Below are positions 8,953 to 17,762 of a DNA stretch of 64,000 bases, piece by piece (position 1 is the first letter of the stretch; each line of letters opens with the position of its first letter). The position numbers and the translations under genes are program-made. Source of the DNA: Bryobacter sp. (GTDB taxonomy: Bacteria > Acidobacteriota > Terriglobia > Bryobacterales > Bryobacteraceae); assembly GCA_022843625.1 (NCBI GenBank), contig JALHNH010000009.1, positions 104,030-168,029 on the forward strand, read 5' to 3'. The notes beneath the pieces were generated by a model. It ran no database searches. It was not told the origin of the DNA and saw only the letters and a program-made list of their open reading frames with translations.

Positions 8953-9004
8953 GGGGAGTCCTACTGAGGGAAATTACAGGTTAACACGAGGGCGGCGGAT
9001 ATCG

Positions 9005-10744
9005 TTAATCCAGTGACGTACGGATCTGTATAGTATTTGAAAAGCGACCACCCGCTTCGACGCTGAGGGTAGCGAGAGCATTGTCCACAATGGGAGGCAT
9101 TCGGGTCTCGACCGCATAAAAGCCGATGTAGCCGCCAGCGAGTTCGGCCTTGGCCACTTCGAGGGTTTGACCGTTGAGCCAGACTCTGACAGGCGCGATG
9201 ACGCGCGGGGAATTTTGAGCGGGCGCAGCCTTTCCGGCCGGCCATTCGGGGCTGACGCGCCCAAGGCCAGTGAGTAGGATCTGTACACGCAGTCCTGCCT
9301 TGAGCGGCAAAGTTGGATCGAGGAGTTCACCCGTTTCTGCATCGAGGAGAAGCGGCGCGCCATCCCGGTCTGTAAAAATCACCGGAGCGGTTTCGGCGAG
9401 ATCGAAATCCATACGCAGGCTTCCGCTTTCAGTTTTGAACTCAAAAGCCGGTGAGGGGATCACCGCGTCATAAGGGATTTGCAGTTGGGTTTCGTCAGCG
9501 GTTGCCGAGAGAATCGGCAGCGAGCGGCCGGCGAGTTGAGCCTGCGTGAGCTTCATGCCAACAACAGACATAAGTCCACCGGGAGCAGCCGATTTGGAAT
9601 TTAGGTCTGCTGCACTCATCAGGGAAGGGTTGCGACGGCGATGAGGGGCGTATGTCAGAAAAACGCCTTCGCCCGCAATGGAGACATAAAGAAAGTTGCC
9701 TCCCTCGTTGAGAAGGACATCGAGAGCCGCTTCGCGAGGTAAATTGCCACCGAGCCGGATCCAGCTTGTAGGGCCGGAGGCCGCTTCGAGATTGTTCAGG
9801 GTGTAGAAGACGCCTCGTTCAGTAGCGAGGTAAATAGCGCCGCTGGCGCGATCGGCCGCGAGGCCGTAAATTTCCTGTGCGGGGAGGTCACTCGTAAGAT
9901 CATCCCATTGCCGGCCGGCATTTAAGGTGCGATGAAGGCGGCTGCGATCCGTTTTTCTGACTTCGAGTTGGAGTTCCGGTCGTGCAACATCCATCCAGCG
10001 CAAAGCATCACGCTTGGGAGCAGCCTGGCCACGAGCAATCCAGGCAACCTTGGCGCCAGGCATCCATTCAACGATCTCGCCGTTCTTCCATTCCGCGAGC
10101 AATCCACGGCCACCAAGAGGCGCGGCAAGAAGACGTGCGAGGTGCAGATTCGGCAGGCCCGTATTGAGGCTCAGCCATGCGGTCCCACCGTCCACCGACA
10201 ACCAGAGGCCTTCGTCGGTCACGACAGCTATACGGTCTGGGTCTGTGGGGGAAATCGACAGGGCACGTACATTTTCGCCAATCAGCCGGGTATCGCCAGA
10301 GGCCACGACATTGAGCCAGTGTTTACCGGAATCGTCGCTTCGCCAGAGCCATTGACCGGCAGCATAGGCGCGGTAAGCGTTGCCGGGAGCGGCGACAACT
10401 CGAGCGCCGCTTTCGGGAAGCCTGTCGACTACTTTGGTTGACAAAACAGCTCGAGCACCCGGTTTGGCAATTGGCGTCCAGTTTTCAAAGTCTTCGGTGC
10501 GGAAGGATTTTCCACCAGGAAGTTGAATCTCAAGGCTGGCACCGTCGGCACCAAACCAGACGCCGGCGAGTGGAGCGCCCGAAAAGCCTGCGCGCGAATT
10601 ATAGACTACAGTCGTACCAATTACACGCCAGGAAAGAGCGAATTCGTATGTCTGGGCAAGCGCCGTCCCGGCCAGGCAACAAAGGCCAAGCGTGGTCAAA
10701 CAGACTCGAAGGATTGTGTCAAACCGACACATAGTCTTCTTCAT
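9005..10744 (-). CDS. Secreted BNR/sortilin-like beta-propeller protein with Solibacter C-terminal domain (TIGR03437-like)
   Basis: This 579-residue protein has a signal peptide ending near ALAQ (residue 31). Its propeller carries Asp-box repeats of the sialidase/VPS10 type, for example SDDSGKHW (136-143) and SVDGGTAW (183-190), plus a further variant near residue 310. The C-terminal 200 residues, including PQ-type strands, VWLNGQTLEVAKAELA and the ending GRFSNTIQIRTS, look like the TIGR03437 domain that is expanded in Solibacter and its relatives. The role is unknown; Asp-box propellers bind or cleave glycans, but no catalytic set is evident. It is divergent from the FecR operon across 144 bp. 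Confidence 0.75.
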   Translation of the reverse strand: MKKTMCRFDTILRVCLTTLGLCCLAGTALAQTYEFALSWRVIGTTVVYNSRAGFSGAPLAGVWFGADGASLEIQLPGGKSFRTEDFENWTPIAKPGARAVLSTKVVDRLPESGARVVAAPGNAYRAYAAGQWLWRSDDSGKHWLNVVASGDTRLIGENVRALSISPTDPDRIAVVTDEGLWLSVDGGTAWLSLNTGLPNLHLARLLAAPLGGRGLLAEWKNGEIVEWMPGAKVAWIARGQAAPKRDALRWMDVARPELQLEVRKTDRSRLHRTLNAGRQWDDLTSDLPAQEIYGLAADRASGAIYLATERGVFYTLNNLEAASGPTSWIRLGGNLPREAALDVLLNEGGNFLYVSIAGEGVFLTYAPHRRRNPSLMSAADLNSKSAAPGGLMSVVGMKLTQAQLAGRSLPILSATADETQLQIPYDAVIPSPAFEFKTESGSLRMDFDLAETAPVIFTDRDGAPLLLDAETGELLDPTLPLKAGLRVQILLTGLGRVSPEWPAGKAAPAQNSPRVIAPVRVWLNGQTLEVAKAELAGGYIGFYAVETRMPPIVDNALATLSVEAGGRFSNTIQIRTSLD

Positions 10745-10888
10745 TGTAAACGCGCCACAGCTATTAAGATCGGTCGGATTTCTGCCGAACTGTTGCTAGG
10801 ACGGGACATTTGCATAAAAGTTTCCCCTCTCTCTGTTTAGGATGTTGAATTGCTCTGTAAATTTGGTGTTAGCATTGGATCTTAAGTA

Positions 10889-11680
10889 GTGCTGAGAACT
10901 CCATTCCAGTCCGGCCTTCTCGCTATGGCAGTCGCCATGGTCTGTAGCCTTGTGTCGACCGCTCAAATCATGATGCCGGTAGCCCCAGGCTCTACAGGCA
11001 AAGTGCTGCACGCGCAGGGCCAAGTGCAGGTCTTGAAGGATGAAGTTCCATGGGCGCTCAATGTTGGTGACCTCGTCAATCCTAGGCAGGAAATCCTCAC
11101 AGGTCTCGATGGGTACGCCAAGATTCAGGTTCCGGATGGCAGCATTTTCGAGATCTTCCCGAATTCACGTGCTACCTTCCGTTCCAATCAGGGGAATCTT
11201 CGCGAACTGCTTGATTTGTGGGTAGGTCGGGTGAAGGTTCATATTGAGAAGCTAAACGGCAAACCGAATCCCAATCGGATCCAGACTCCTTCGGCTGTGA
11301 TCTCCGTGCGCGGGACAACTTTCGACGTTACCGTTGAGAATGATGATGAAACTTTAGTGCTGGTAGAAGAAGGCCAAGTGGCCGTTCAGCATGCGCTGAT
11401 GCCTTTTAGCGACGCTAAGATCTTGAATGGTGGCGACTACCTGCGTGTTTACAAGAATCAGCCTTTGGCGCAAAAGCAGCTGGACCGTGGTCAAGTTTTG
11501 CAGAAAATGATGCGCATGATGGCCGACATTTGGCTGAATCAGCCCAGAGTCAACGGTGGTGGCACATCGGCACCAGTCCCTGGCGCGGGGCCGAGCACGG
11601 TTCCGGTAGGACTCCCCGGCGATACGGGCGCTCCAGCACCGCCTCCTAGCGCCCCGCCGCCTCCGCCTCCAGGATTCTAA
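10889..11680 (+). CDS. Exported FecR-domain protein with proline-rich tail
   Basis: The 263-residue protein starts at GTG. It has a signal peptide (RTPFQSGLLAMAVAMVCSLVSTAQ) and then a FecR-like beta domain (about 35-165), including TPSAVISVRGTTFDV at 133-147, the hallmark of this family. A helical segment rich in Met and Gln follows, then a tail of Gly/Pro ending in PPPPPPGF. Here there is no transmembrane anti-sigma segment and no TonB receptor or ECF sigma gene nearby, so this is not the iron-dicitrate type of FecR but the exported form common in Acidobacteriota. It overlaps the next gene in TAATG. No strong ribosome site precedes the GTG; an internal ATG at 10925 is possible but would shorten the signal peptide. 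Confidence 0.82.
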   Translation: MLRTPFQSGLLAMAVAMVCSLVSTAQIMMPVAPGSTGKVLHAQGQVQVLKDEVPWALNVGDLVNPRQEILTGLDGYAKIQVPDGSIFEIFPNSRATFRSNQGNLRELLDLWVGRVKVHIEKLNGKPNPNRIQTPSAVISVRGTTFDVTVENDDETLVLVEEGQVAVQHALMPFSDAKILNGGDYLRVYKNQPLAQKQLDRGQVLQKMMRMMADIWLNQPRVNGGGTSAPVPGAGPSTVPVGLPGDTGAPAPPPSAPPPPPPGF

Positions 11681-12228
11681 TGGGCTTGCTTGTTTTCCTG
11701 GCCGGCACTTTGCTTTATGCCCAGGGAATTCCCGCCGAGTGGAATGCCCGGCAACAACTGGACGAATTAAAGACGCGGTTTGAGGCGATCCCTCCTGAAC
11801 TATCCAAGGTGAATCTTGACCGCTGGCGTAGCGAGGGAGTTGCCGTCGCATACCTCAACCAGTTTGAATCGATCCAGGCACAACTGAAGAGTCTGAGCCT
11901 TGCCATAACCGATCTACGCCAGAGCCCTGAAAAACTGGCGATTGCCCTTGAAATCTTTCTTCGTTTTGACTCCCTGGATTCCATGCAGCGGTCGGTGATG
12001 GAAGCAGTACGAAAATATGAAACACAAGCACTGGCCGATGGAATCGAGTCGAAATTTGTCGATACGGCAGTAGCGCGTAATCAGTTTCGAAGCTATATGC
12101 TCGATCTGGCTGCCAACCGGGACCGAGAACTCGATGTACTGCTTCAGGAAGCACAGCGATGCAGAGTTGAAAAGAATTCCCCTTTGCCGCCGAAACCGCC
12201 AACTCCCGTTGCTCCAAAGAAGAAATGA
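11680..12228 (+). CDS. Exported helical protein of unknown function, middle gene of FecR operon
   Basis: The protein is not recognised. It has 182 residues, with a short hydrophobic leader (MGLLVFLAGTLLYAQG) followed by a long, mostly helical region (about 20-155) containing heptad-like runs such as QLDELKTRFEAI and LDVLLQEAQ. The tail is proline and lysine rich (PPKPPTPVAPKKK), echoing the proline tail of the FecR protein before it. The start ATG shares an A with the preceding stop (TAATG), and the stop overlaps the next start (ATGA), so the three genes are very likely translationally coupled. A periplasmic or membrane-surface location is inferred. Confidence 0.65.
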   Translation: MGLLVFLAGTLLYAQGIPAEWNARQQLDELKTRFEAIPPELSKVNLDRWRSEGVAVAYLNQFESIQAQLKSLSLAITDLRQSPEKLAIALEIFLRFDSLDSMQRSVMEAVRKYETQALADGIESKFVDTAVARNQFRSYMLDLAANRDRELDVLLQEAQRCRVEKNSPLPPKPPTPVAPKKK

Positions 12229-12407
12229 CCACCGCCGTCCCACCCATAGTCCCCGCCAAGACCTTCCGTTGTTATATCTGCAAAGAGACTTCAACCGAGA
12301 TCTGCATTTATTGCACCAAAGATACGTGCGGGCTGCACATGTGCGAACGGTGCAAGCGGTGTACAGACTGCTGCACCTGCTATCTCGACCAACAGAAACG
12401 GCGCTAG
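12225..12407 (+). CDS. Small cysteine-rich zinc-finger-like protein (60 residues)
   Basis: The protein has 60 residues with 11 cysteines and one histidine packed into residues 16-52: C16-x2-C19, C27-x2-C30, C35-x2-H38, C40-x2-C43-x2-C46-x2-C49, C50 and C52. The spacing C-x2-C-x7-C-x2-C-x4-C-x2-H recalls eukaryote-like AN1/B-box zinc fingers, so two zinc sites are likely. There is no signal peptide, so it is probably cytoplasmic, unlike the two genes before it. It is coupled to the upstream gene by ATGA. The family is unidentified. Its stop shares CTAG with the convergent regulator gene. Confidence 0.65.
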   Translation: MTTAVPPIVPAKTFRCYICKETSTEICIYCTKDTCGLHMCERCKRCTDCCTCYLDQQKRR

Positions 12408-14089
12408 GGCACGCCGCCGGCTTGAACAAATGCAGCTTTGGCGATTGAGCTTCGCTTCTCTGCAACCTTTAGAAATCCTCGAAAGCGTTTATCTTCCCGC
12501 AGCGAGGCGAAATAGGGATCCAGCTTCCACGGTGCGGGACAGTAGAATCCCGCCTGAAGCGAAAGGTCCAAAGTATGTATTGCTTCGGACAATTGTCCGA
12601 GCCTCGCCAGTAACCTCGCACGATAGAAAAAACCCTCTGGGTCTCTGCCTTCACGGTTCAGTTCGTGAATCAGGTCGGCGGCTTCGCCCGTGCTGCCCTC
12701 AAGATACTTTTCGAGCATGGCCAACCACTTCGTCATTACCGGTGGAAGTCTTTCTCTGCTTCGTACTCGCTCCAGGGCCTCCTCGTTGCGGCCCAGAGCA
12801 TCGAGAGCCATCGCTTCCATAAATCCAACATCGTCGGTGCTATGATCCAGTGCCGACTGATAATCGCCCATGACGAATAGCGTGTTCATCACGGATGTTC
12901 TGACTGTTGGGTCCAGCCTTCGCGCTAGTTTATGGAAGGCAAGCGACTCGTCGAGAAGTCCTGCATACCGACAGCAATATACCAGCCCGACATGAAGATC
13001 CGGATCGTTTCGATTCTCGTGCAGCAGTCCAAGCAAGCGAATGATGGCTTCTTTGGCAGACCCCTGTTCGGCTTGATGGAACGCATAGAGCCCATGAAGG
13101 CCCGGCAGGCGCGGATTTAAGTCAAAAGCACGCTGAAAGGCTTCTTCTGCCAGCCTGACGTTTTCCTCGGTGCCATCGCGGAACTTACCCAGGATCCGGT
13201 AGCAGCGGGCGAGTCGTCCCCAGGCGGGGGCAAAGAGCGGATCCTCGGCAAGACATTTTCGATACATATCCCTCGCCAAGGGAAGATCGCGCATCTGTGT
13301 CGAAAGATGGTTTGCCCGCAGGAAGAGCTCATACACGCGAGCTGTGGCGGGTACATCGTTTTTTCGTTCGATTGCCTCAGCAATGCCTACTGAAGGCAAC
13401 AACGAGGCGGTGATGCGGTGTGCGAGTTGGTCTTGAACAGAGAACATCTCACCAAGAGAGATTTGCGCTACATGGGTCCAAATCACTGTACCCGCTGGAA
13501 CTTCAAGAAGTTGTGCGGTCACCCTCACTTGTTCTCCCGAACGCAGCAGAGTTCCCATCAGGACATTATCGGCGTCCGTCTCGACAGACGGCTTGGAGGC
13601 CATACGGCCGGAACGAACCAGCAAGACCTTTAATCCGGCCAGAGAACTCGCAATTGCATCGGACAAGCTAAAGCAGAGAAAGGCAGTTTCTGGGTCGGGA
13701 TGAAGTTGCTCAAAGGGAAGAACCAGCAAACGTGTGAGACCAGACACCCCGCCTGGCGAATCGCGAGTCACCGGCGCGATAAATCGATAACCCCTGCGCG
13801 GTATGGTTTCGATAAATCGTGGTTTACTTGCGGAGTCTCGCAAAGTAGCACGAAGCCTCGTCACCGCTGCGTTTAATCCGCGTTCAAAGTCGACGAACGT
13901 ATCTTTCGCCCAGAGCATTTGCCGGAATTTCTCGCGGTCGACGAGATCTCCCGCATTCTTGAGAAGTAATTGCAAAATCTCCATGGGTTGACCCTGTAAC
14001 TGAATCCGTAACCCGTGTTTTCGCAACTCGCCGGTGAACGAGTTCAACTCAAAGGCTCCAAATCTGAAGATCAAACGCCGCGAGTCCAT
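12404..14089 (-). CDS. CadC-like transcriptional regulator: OmpR-type winged helix plus TPR region
   Basis: The 561-residue protein has an N-terminal OmpR/PhoB-type DNA-binding domain (about 7-107), with TVxRGLNAAVTRLR-type recognition helix and the wing sequence ETIPRRGYRFIAPV. A TolB-like N-terminal subdomain of adenylate-cyclase-associated proteins follows (about 120-240, LLVLPFEQLHPD), then multiple TPR-like helical pairs to the C-terminus. There is no obvious transmembrane helix and no receiver domain, so it is a one-component cytoplasmic sensor-regulator. Proteins of this architecture are abundant in Acidobacteriota. It converges on the FecR operon with a shared CTAG stop; any regulation of that operon is only a guess. 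Confidence 0.85.
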   Translation of the reverse strand: MDSRRLIFRFGAFELNSFTGELRKHGLRIQLQGQPMEILQLLLKNAGDLVDREKFRQMLWAKDTFVDFERGLNAAVTRLRATLRDSASKPRFIETIPRRGYRFIAPVTRDSPGGVSGLTRLLVLPFEQLHPDPETAFLCFSLSDAIASSLAGLKVLLVRSGRMASKPSVETDADNVLMGTLLRSGEQVRVTAQLLEVPAGTVIWTHVAQISLGEMFSVQDQLAHRITASLLPSVGIAEAIERKNDVPATARVYELFLRANHLSTQMRDLPLARDMYRKCLAEDPLFAPAWGRLARCYRILGKFRDGTEENVRLAEEAFQRAFDLNPRLPGLHGLYAFHQAEQGSAKEAIIRLLGLLHENRNDPDLHVGLVYCCRYAGLLDESLAFHKLARRLDPTVRTSVMNTLFVMGDYQSALDHSTDDVGFMEAMALDALGRNEEALERVRSRERLPPVMTKWLAMLEKYLEGSTGEAADLIHELNREGRDPEGFFYRARLLARLGQLSEAIHTLDLSLQAGFYCPAPWKLDPYFASLREDKRFRGFLKVAEKRSSIAKAAFVQAGGVP

Positions 14090-14253
14090 TTTTCCGCTTC
14101 ATCGTATCACGGCACAACTTCATTCTTGTCAATCGATTAGGGCGTGTCCAACGTTTGTCCTGATGTGCATGGTAAGTGACGAGACTCGCTGATAGAACTA
14201 CTTGTGTCCGCCACTAGCCGTAGGCGGCAAATCAACAAAGGATATACAAATCA

Positions 14254-14631
14254 ATGACTCACACACCCGCCCATCCAGAGACTTTCGGCATTGCTACAGT
14301 AGCTCAAGACATGAAAGCCGCCCGCGACTTTTACACTGCACTCTATCCCTACGAAGTCAAAGAGGACGTGTTTTCAGGTATCAAGTTCTTCTCCATAATG
14401 AAGAACGGCTCAACACTCGTCTCTGTGTTTGAGCGTTCGGCAAGCAACCCGATATCAGGAACAATTCCCGTTTTGAAAGTGGACTCAGTTGCCGAGTATC
14501 TGACGCGCCTCGAAAGCATGGGTGCCAAAGTAATCATTGGCGAGTCTGTTTGCCCTTGCACGCAGACAAACTTCTCGCTGTGCGCCGACCGGGAAGGCAA
14601 CCAATTCATCGTTAAAGAGCCAACTCTCTAG
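14254..14631 (+). CDS. VOC-family (glyoxalase/bleomycin-resistance-like) protein
   Basis: The 125-residue protein has the beta-alpha-beta-beta-beta architecture of vicinal oxygen chelate proteins in a duplicated form: TFGIATVAQDMKAARDFYTALY opens the first module and IPVLKVDSVAEYLTRLESMGAKV the second, ending in the typical FSLCADREGNQFIVKEP. A His or Glu metal set is not clearly complete. A possible Shine-Dalgarno AAAGGA lies 12 bases upstream. The gene sits alone between the divergent CadC-like gene and the convergent isomerase gene (12-bp gap). Metabolic substrate unknown. Confidence 0.75.
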   Translation: MTHTPAHPETFGIATVAQDMKAARDFYTALYPYEVKEDVFSGIKFFSIMKNGSTLVSVFERSASNPISGTIPVLKVDSVAEYLTRLESMGAKVIIGESVCPCTQTNFSLCADREGNQFIVKEPTL

Positions 14632-14643
14632 CTCGAGCTGCAA

Positions 14644-15528
14644 CTAAGCGTAGGCCGCGTCCACCATCTTCTTCATTACGGCGAAGTCTTCGGCGACGGC
14701 CTTCAATTCATCCGGGTTTTCGTATTCAACATGTAGCGTGAGAGGCCCGGTAAACTTAGCCAGAGCCATGCGCTTGAGCACCGCAGGCCAATCCACCATT
14801 CCCTGCCCAAGCGGACACCACTTCATCGCCCACTTGCCGTTTTTCTTCTCCCAGTAGAAGTCCTTGACAGCCACCATCTTGAGTCTTCGTAGAGCGATTT
14901 CCAGAGAAGAATTCCAAGTCCAGGCTCCGCCTTCGGCTGTTGCATGAGCAGGATCAAAGTAGTAGCCCATGTGGGCAGCATCCATGAACTGGATCATCTG
15001 CCAGGTGTCCCAAACCGGCGCACCAACATAGTTACCAGAGTGGTTGTGCATGCCGCAACAGGTACCGTAAAGACGCGATAGCGCGAGGAATCCGCTGAGC
15101 GCGTTCTGCACTTCGGCGAGTTTGCGATCCAGATCGACTGAACCGTCCTTGGCTGTCTGATAACGCCAATAGCCCGGCTTCCAAAAAGGGATCTTCAACT
15201 CCTGCATTTTGCGTAGAGTGGCTGTGGTCTCGGGGGCTTTCGGATTCAAGAGCCCTGTGGTGATCATCGGCACCTTGAGTCCTGAGTTTTCAAGGATTGC
15301 GACCGCGACTGGCAGGTCATCCGTTACCTTCTCCGGCAGCACATGGCCAGCGGCACGCACTGTGAGGTCGATACCTTCAAAGCCAACCTGCTTTGCATAT
15401 TTGCCAAGTTCCTGGTGGCTTAGCTTGGCTGCGTGCTTGGAGAAGAGGCAGAGTGTGGGCTTGGCGGCAGGGGCTTGCGCCATCAGGAGAGGGGCCGCTG
15501 AGGCGGCAATGAATTCGCGTCTTTTCAT
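14644..15528 (-). CDS. Tat-type exported sugar phosphate isomerase/epimerase-like TIM-barrel protein
   Basis: The 294-residue protein belongs to the AP endonuclease 2/xylose isomerase-like superfamily. The leader MKRREFIAASAAPLLMAQA carries a twin-arginine-like RREF motif. Metal-ligand strands are suggested by MHNHSGNY, YYFDPAHATAEGG and LTLHVEYENP in the usual order. It shares a four-base ATGA overlap with the upstream Gfo/Idh/MocA gene, so the two form an operon. Paired isomerase and oxidoreductase of this kind are often linked to processing of unusual sugars or 3-keto-glycosides; the exact substrate is not known. Confidence 0.82.
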   Translation of the reverse strand: MKRREFIAASAAPLLMAQAPAAKPTLCLFSKHAAKLSHQELGKYAKQVGFEGIDLTVRAAGHVLPEKVTDDLPVAVAILENSGLKVPMITTGLLNPKAPETTATLRKMQELKIPFWKPGYWRYQTAKDGSVDLDRKLAEVQNALSGFLALSRLYGTCCGMHNHSGNYVGAPVWDTWQMIQFMDAAHMGYYFDPAHATAEGGAWTWNSSLEIALRRLKMVAVKDFYWEKKNGKWAMKWCPLGQGMVDWPAVLKRMALAKFTGPLTLHVEYENPDELKAVAEDFAVMKKMVDAAYA

Positions 15529-16844
15529 GGCAGTTTATAAGGGGCTCTGTATTTGTAGCTCAACATCTGGTTAGCGGCTGGGTTATTGGTGAACTTCTCG
15601 TTTTTCGAATCCCACTCGAGATAGCTTTTGGTTTTGTAGGCGACGTTTGCGATCAATGTAGCACTGGTCGAGAGGTGACCCGTCAGGGCGTCGCAATTCG
15701 GTTTCTGGCGCGACTTCAGGCAATCAAGAAAGTTGCGGGCATGCGGGTGATTGGTCACCTGGCCGGTCACCTTGCGGGCTTCAATCACAGGCTTTTTAGA
15801 CGCGTCATTAGACCGGTCAATCGGATTTCGAACTGGCAGCGGTTGATCACCAATTACCTCGGGAATCACTTCCCAGCCCCTGAGTGTCAAATACATCGTG
15901 CCCTTGGTGCCACGGATCATCATCTCGGACTTCTGCGCATTACCAGCGGCCGCGTTGGCGTTGATCTGCGTAAAGACCATCATGACGCCGTCGTAATCCC
16001 ACATCGCCTGCAGCGTGTCGGGGATTTCACGATTGTCGTCGACAGCGAATTTGCCACCCATCACCGTCACTGCTTTGGGCGAATCCTTGCCAATGCACCA
16101 GCGAAGCATGTCCACGTAGTGGACCCCAAAGTTGGTCAACTGTCCGCCAGAGTAGTTGTAGAACCAGCGGAAGTTGTAATACATGCGGTTGCGGTTGTAG
16201 GGGACCTTCGGTGCGGGGCCGAGCCAGGCGTCCCATTCAGCTTCGCTCGGGGGTGGGCCCTCCGGGGCCGCGCCAAGGCCTGTAGGCCATTCGTTGGTGA
16301 GATGCCAGCCCTGAGCCAGCGTCACCTTGCCGAGAGCACCTGACTGCACGTAGGCCGCCGCTTCCTGAAGAAACTTTGCGCTCCGTCGCTGGATGCCAAC
16401 CTGCACGATGCGCTTATTACGCTCTGCGGCTTCCACCATCTTGCGGCCCTCAACAACGGTAAGGCTCAGCGGCTTCTCGCAATAAACGTCTTTGCCGGCA
16501 TTGCAGGCTTCGATCATCATCAGGGCGTGCCAGTGATCGGGCGTGGCGATAACCACGGCGTCCAGTGTTTTGTCGTCGATCAGCTTCCGCCAGTCGGAGT
16601 AGCGTTTGGGGGTGTCGTGGCCATGGTCCTTGGCCTTCTTTTCGGCCAGGTCCAGGTAGGACGCTTTAAGGTCGCAGATGGCCGCCGTGCGGGCGTCGCC
16701 ATATTCGAGAAAGCCATCATGCACCTGGTCGCCACGATTGCCCAGACCAATGTAGCCAACCATGGCGCGGTCATTCGCTCCCAGGATCTGCGAGTAGCTG
16801 AGCGCAGTCATAGCCGTAGCCCGCGAAAACTGCCTTCGATTCAA
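15525..16844 (-). CDS. Tat-type exported Gfo/Idh/MocA-family oxidoreductase
   Basis: The 439-residue NAD(P)-dependent oxidoreductase begins with a twin-arginine-like leader (MNRRQFSRATAMTALS). The Rossmann motif GYIGLGNRG is at residues 30-38 and EKP at 123-125, the catalytic-lysine motif of the family. It has the WFYNYSGGQLTNFGVH region with a His near the active site. Exported Gfo/Idh/MocA proteins are numerous in Acidobacteriota and Planctomycetes and are thought to act on sugars. It is the first gene of a two-gene operon with the TIM-barrel protein and diverges from the GDPD gene across 53 bp. Confidence 0.88.
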   Translation of the reverse strand: MNRRQFSRATAMTALSYSQILGANDRAMVGYIGLGNRGDQVHDGFLEYGDARTAAICDLKASYLDLAEKKAKDHGHDTPKRYSDWRKLIDDKTLDAVVIATPDHWHALMMIEACNAGKDVYCEKPLSLTVVEGRKMVEAAERNKRIVQVGIQRRSAKFLQEAAAYVQSGALGKVTLAQGWHLTNEWPTGLGAAPEGPPPSEAEWDAWLGPAPKVPYNRNRMYYNFRWFYNYSGGQLTNFGVHYVDMLRWCIGKDSPKAVTVMGGKFAVDDNREIPDTLQAMWDYDGVMMVFTQINANAAAGNAQKSEMMIRGTKGTMYLTLRGWEVIPEVIGDQPLPVRNPIDRSNDASKKPVIEARKVTGQVTNHPHARNFLDCLKSRQKPNCDALTGHLSTSATLIANVAYKTKSYLEWDSKNEKFTNNPAANQMLSYKYRAPYKLP

Positions 16845-16897
16845 GAATCGGCCTCCTGTAAATGGTTTGAAACAGTCCGAGTATATCCTGTGTTCAG

Positions 16898-17752
16898 ATG
16901 AAATTTGCAGTCCTACTCATGATGGCAATCGAATTTGCACACGCCCAGAAGATTCTTGTTCACGGTCACCGCGGAGCTCGCGCGGCGATGCCCGAAAATT
17001 CTCTCCCTGCCTTTGAATACGCCCTGGCTCAAGGTGTAGATGCACTCGAACTCGACCTTGCCGTCACCAAAGACAACGTCCTCGTAGTCAGCCACGACCC
17101 GGAGCTGAACGCAAAAATCTGCAGCGGACCGGCTGGCTTGCCGCATGTAATCCGGCAGTTGACCCTCGCGCAGGTGCGCGAGTTTGATTGCGGGTCAAAG
17201 CAAAACGCGGAGTTTCCGAAGCAGAAGACCGTGCCCGGCACTAAAGTGCCAACCTTCGCCGAGGTGCTGACCCTGGCCAAAAAGTCCAAAGTGGATCTCA
17301 ATGTCGAAACGAAAATTTTCCCTTCCAAGCCAGAGCTTACGCCTTCGCCTGAAGAATTCGCCAGGCTCGTCATCGACGAGGTACGCAAGCACAAGATGGA
17401 GTCGCGCCTGATTCTGCAGAGCTTCGACTGGCGTACACTCACGGCAGCGAAGGCAATTGCGCCGAAGGTCCGCCTGTCAGCCCTCTATCCTTCCGGGATG
17501 TCCGATGCTCTGCTCAAGAAGGATTACATCAACGAAGCTCACGGGCTTGGCTTTGGAATCGTAAGTCCTCACTTCCGGCTCACAAACAAGGCCGAAGTGG
17601 AAAAGGCGCACAAGTTGGGTATGCAGGTAGTGCCCTGGACGGCGAACGATGCCAGGATTTGGGATCAACTGATCGAGGCCAAATCCGACGCCATCATCAC
17701 CGACGACCCTGCTGCACTCATCGCCTATCTAAAACAAAAAGGCCTGCGGTAA
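16898..17752 (+). CDS. Exported glycerophosphodiester phosphodiesterase (GDPD)
   Basis: It is expected to hydrolyse glycerophosphodiesters to sn-glycerol-3-phosphate and an alcohol in the periplasm. The 284-residue protein has a signal peptide (MKFAVLLMMAIEFAHAQ) and the GDPD motif HRGARAAMPENSLPAF beginning at His24. Metal ligands Glu51 and Asp53 (ELDL) and His66 (VVSHDP) follow. The C-terminus has the usual NDARIWDQLIEAKSDAIITDDP segment. Length is typical. It is followed after 10 bases by a creatininase-family gene. Confidence 0.93.
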   Translation: MKFAVLLMMAIEFAHAQKILVHGHRGARAAMPENSLPAFEYALAQGVDALELDLAVTKDNVLVVSHDPELNAKICSGPAGLPHVIRQLTLAQVREFDCGSKQNAEFPKQKTVPGTKVPTFAEVLTLAKKSKVDLNVETKIFPSKPELTPSPEEFARLVIDEVRKHKMESRLILQSFDWRTLTAAKAIAPKVRLSALYPSGMSDALLKKDYINEAHGLGFGIVSPHFRLTNKAEVEKAHKLGMQVVPWTANDARIWDQLIEAKSDAIITDDPAALIAYLKQKGLR

Positions 17753-17762
17753 TGTTGAAGGC

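Noticed and set aside
10889..11680. FecR anti-sigma factor of an iron-dicitrate system
   Set aside because: There is no transmembrane anchor, no FecI-type sigma factor and no TonB-dependent receptor in the neighbourhood.
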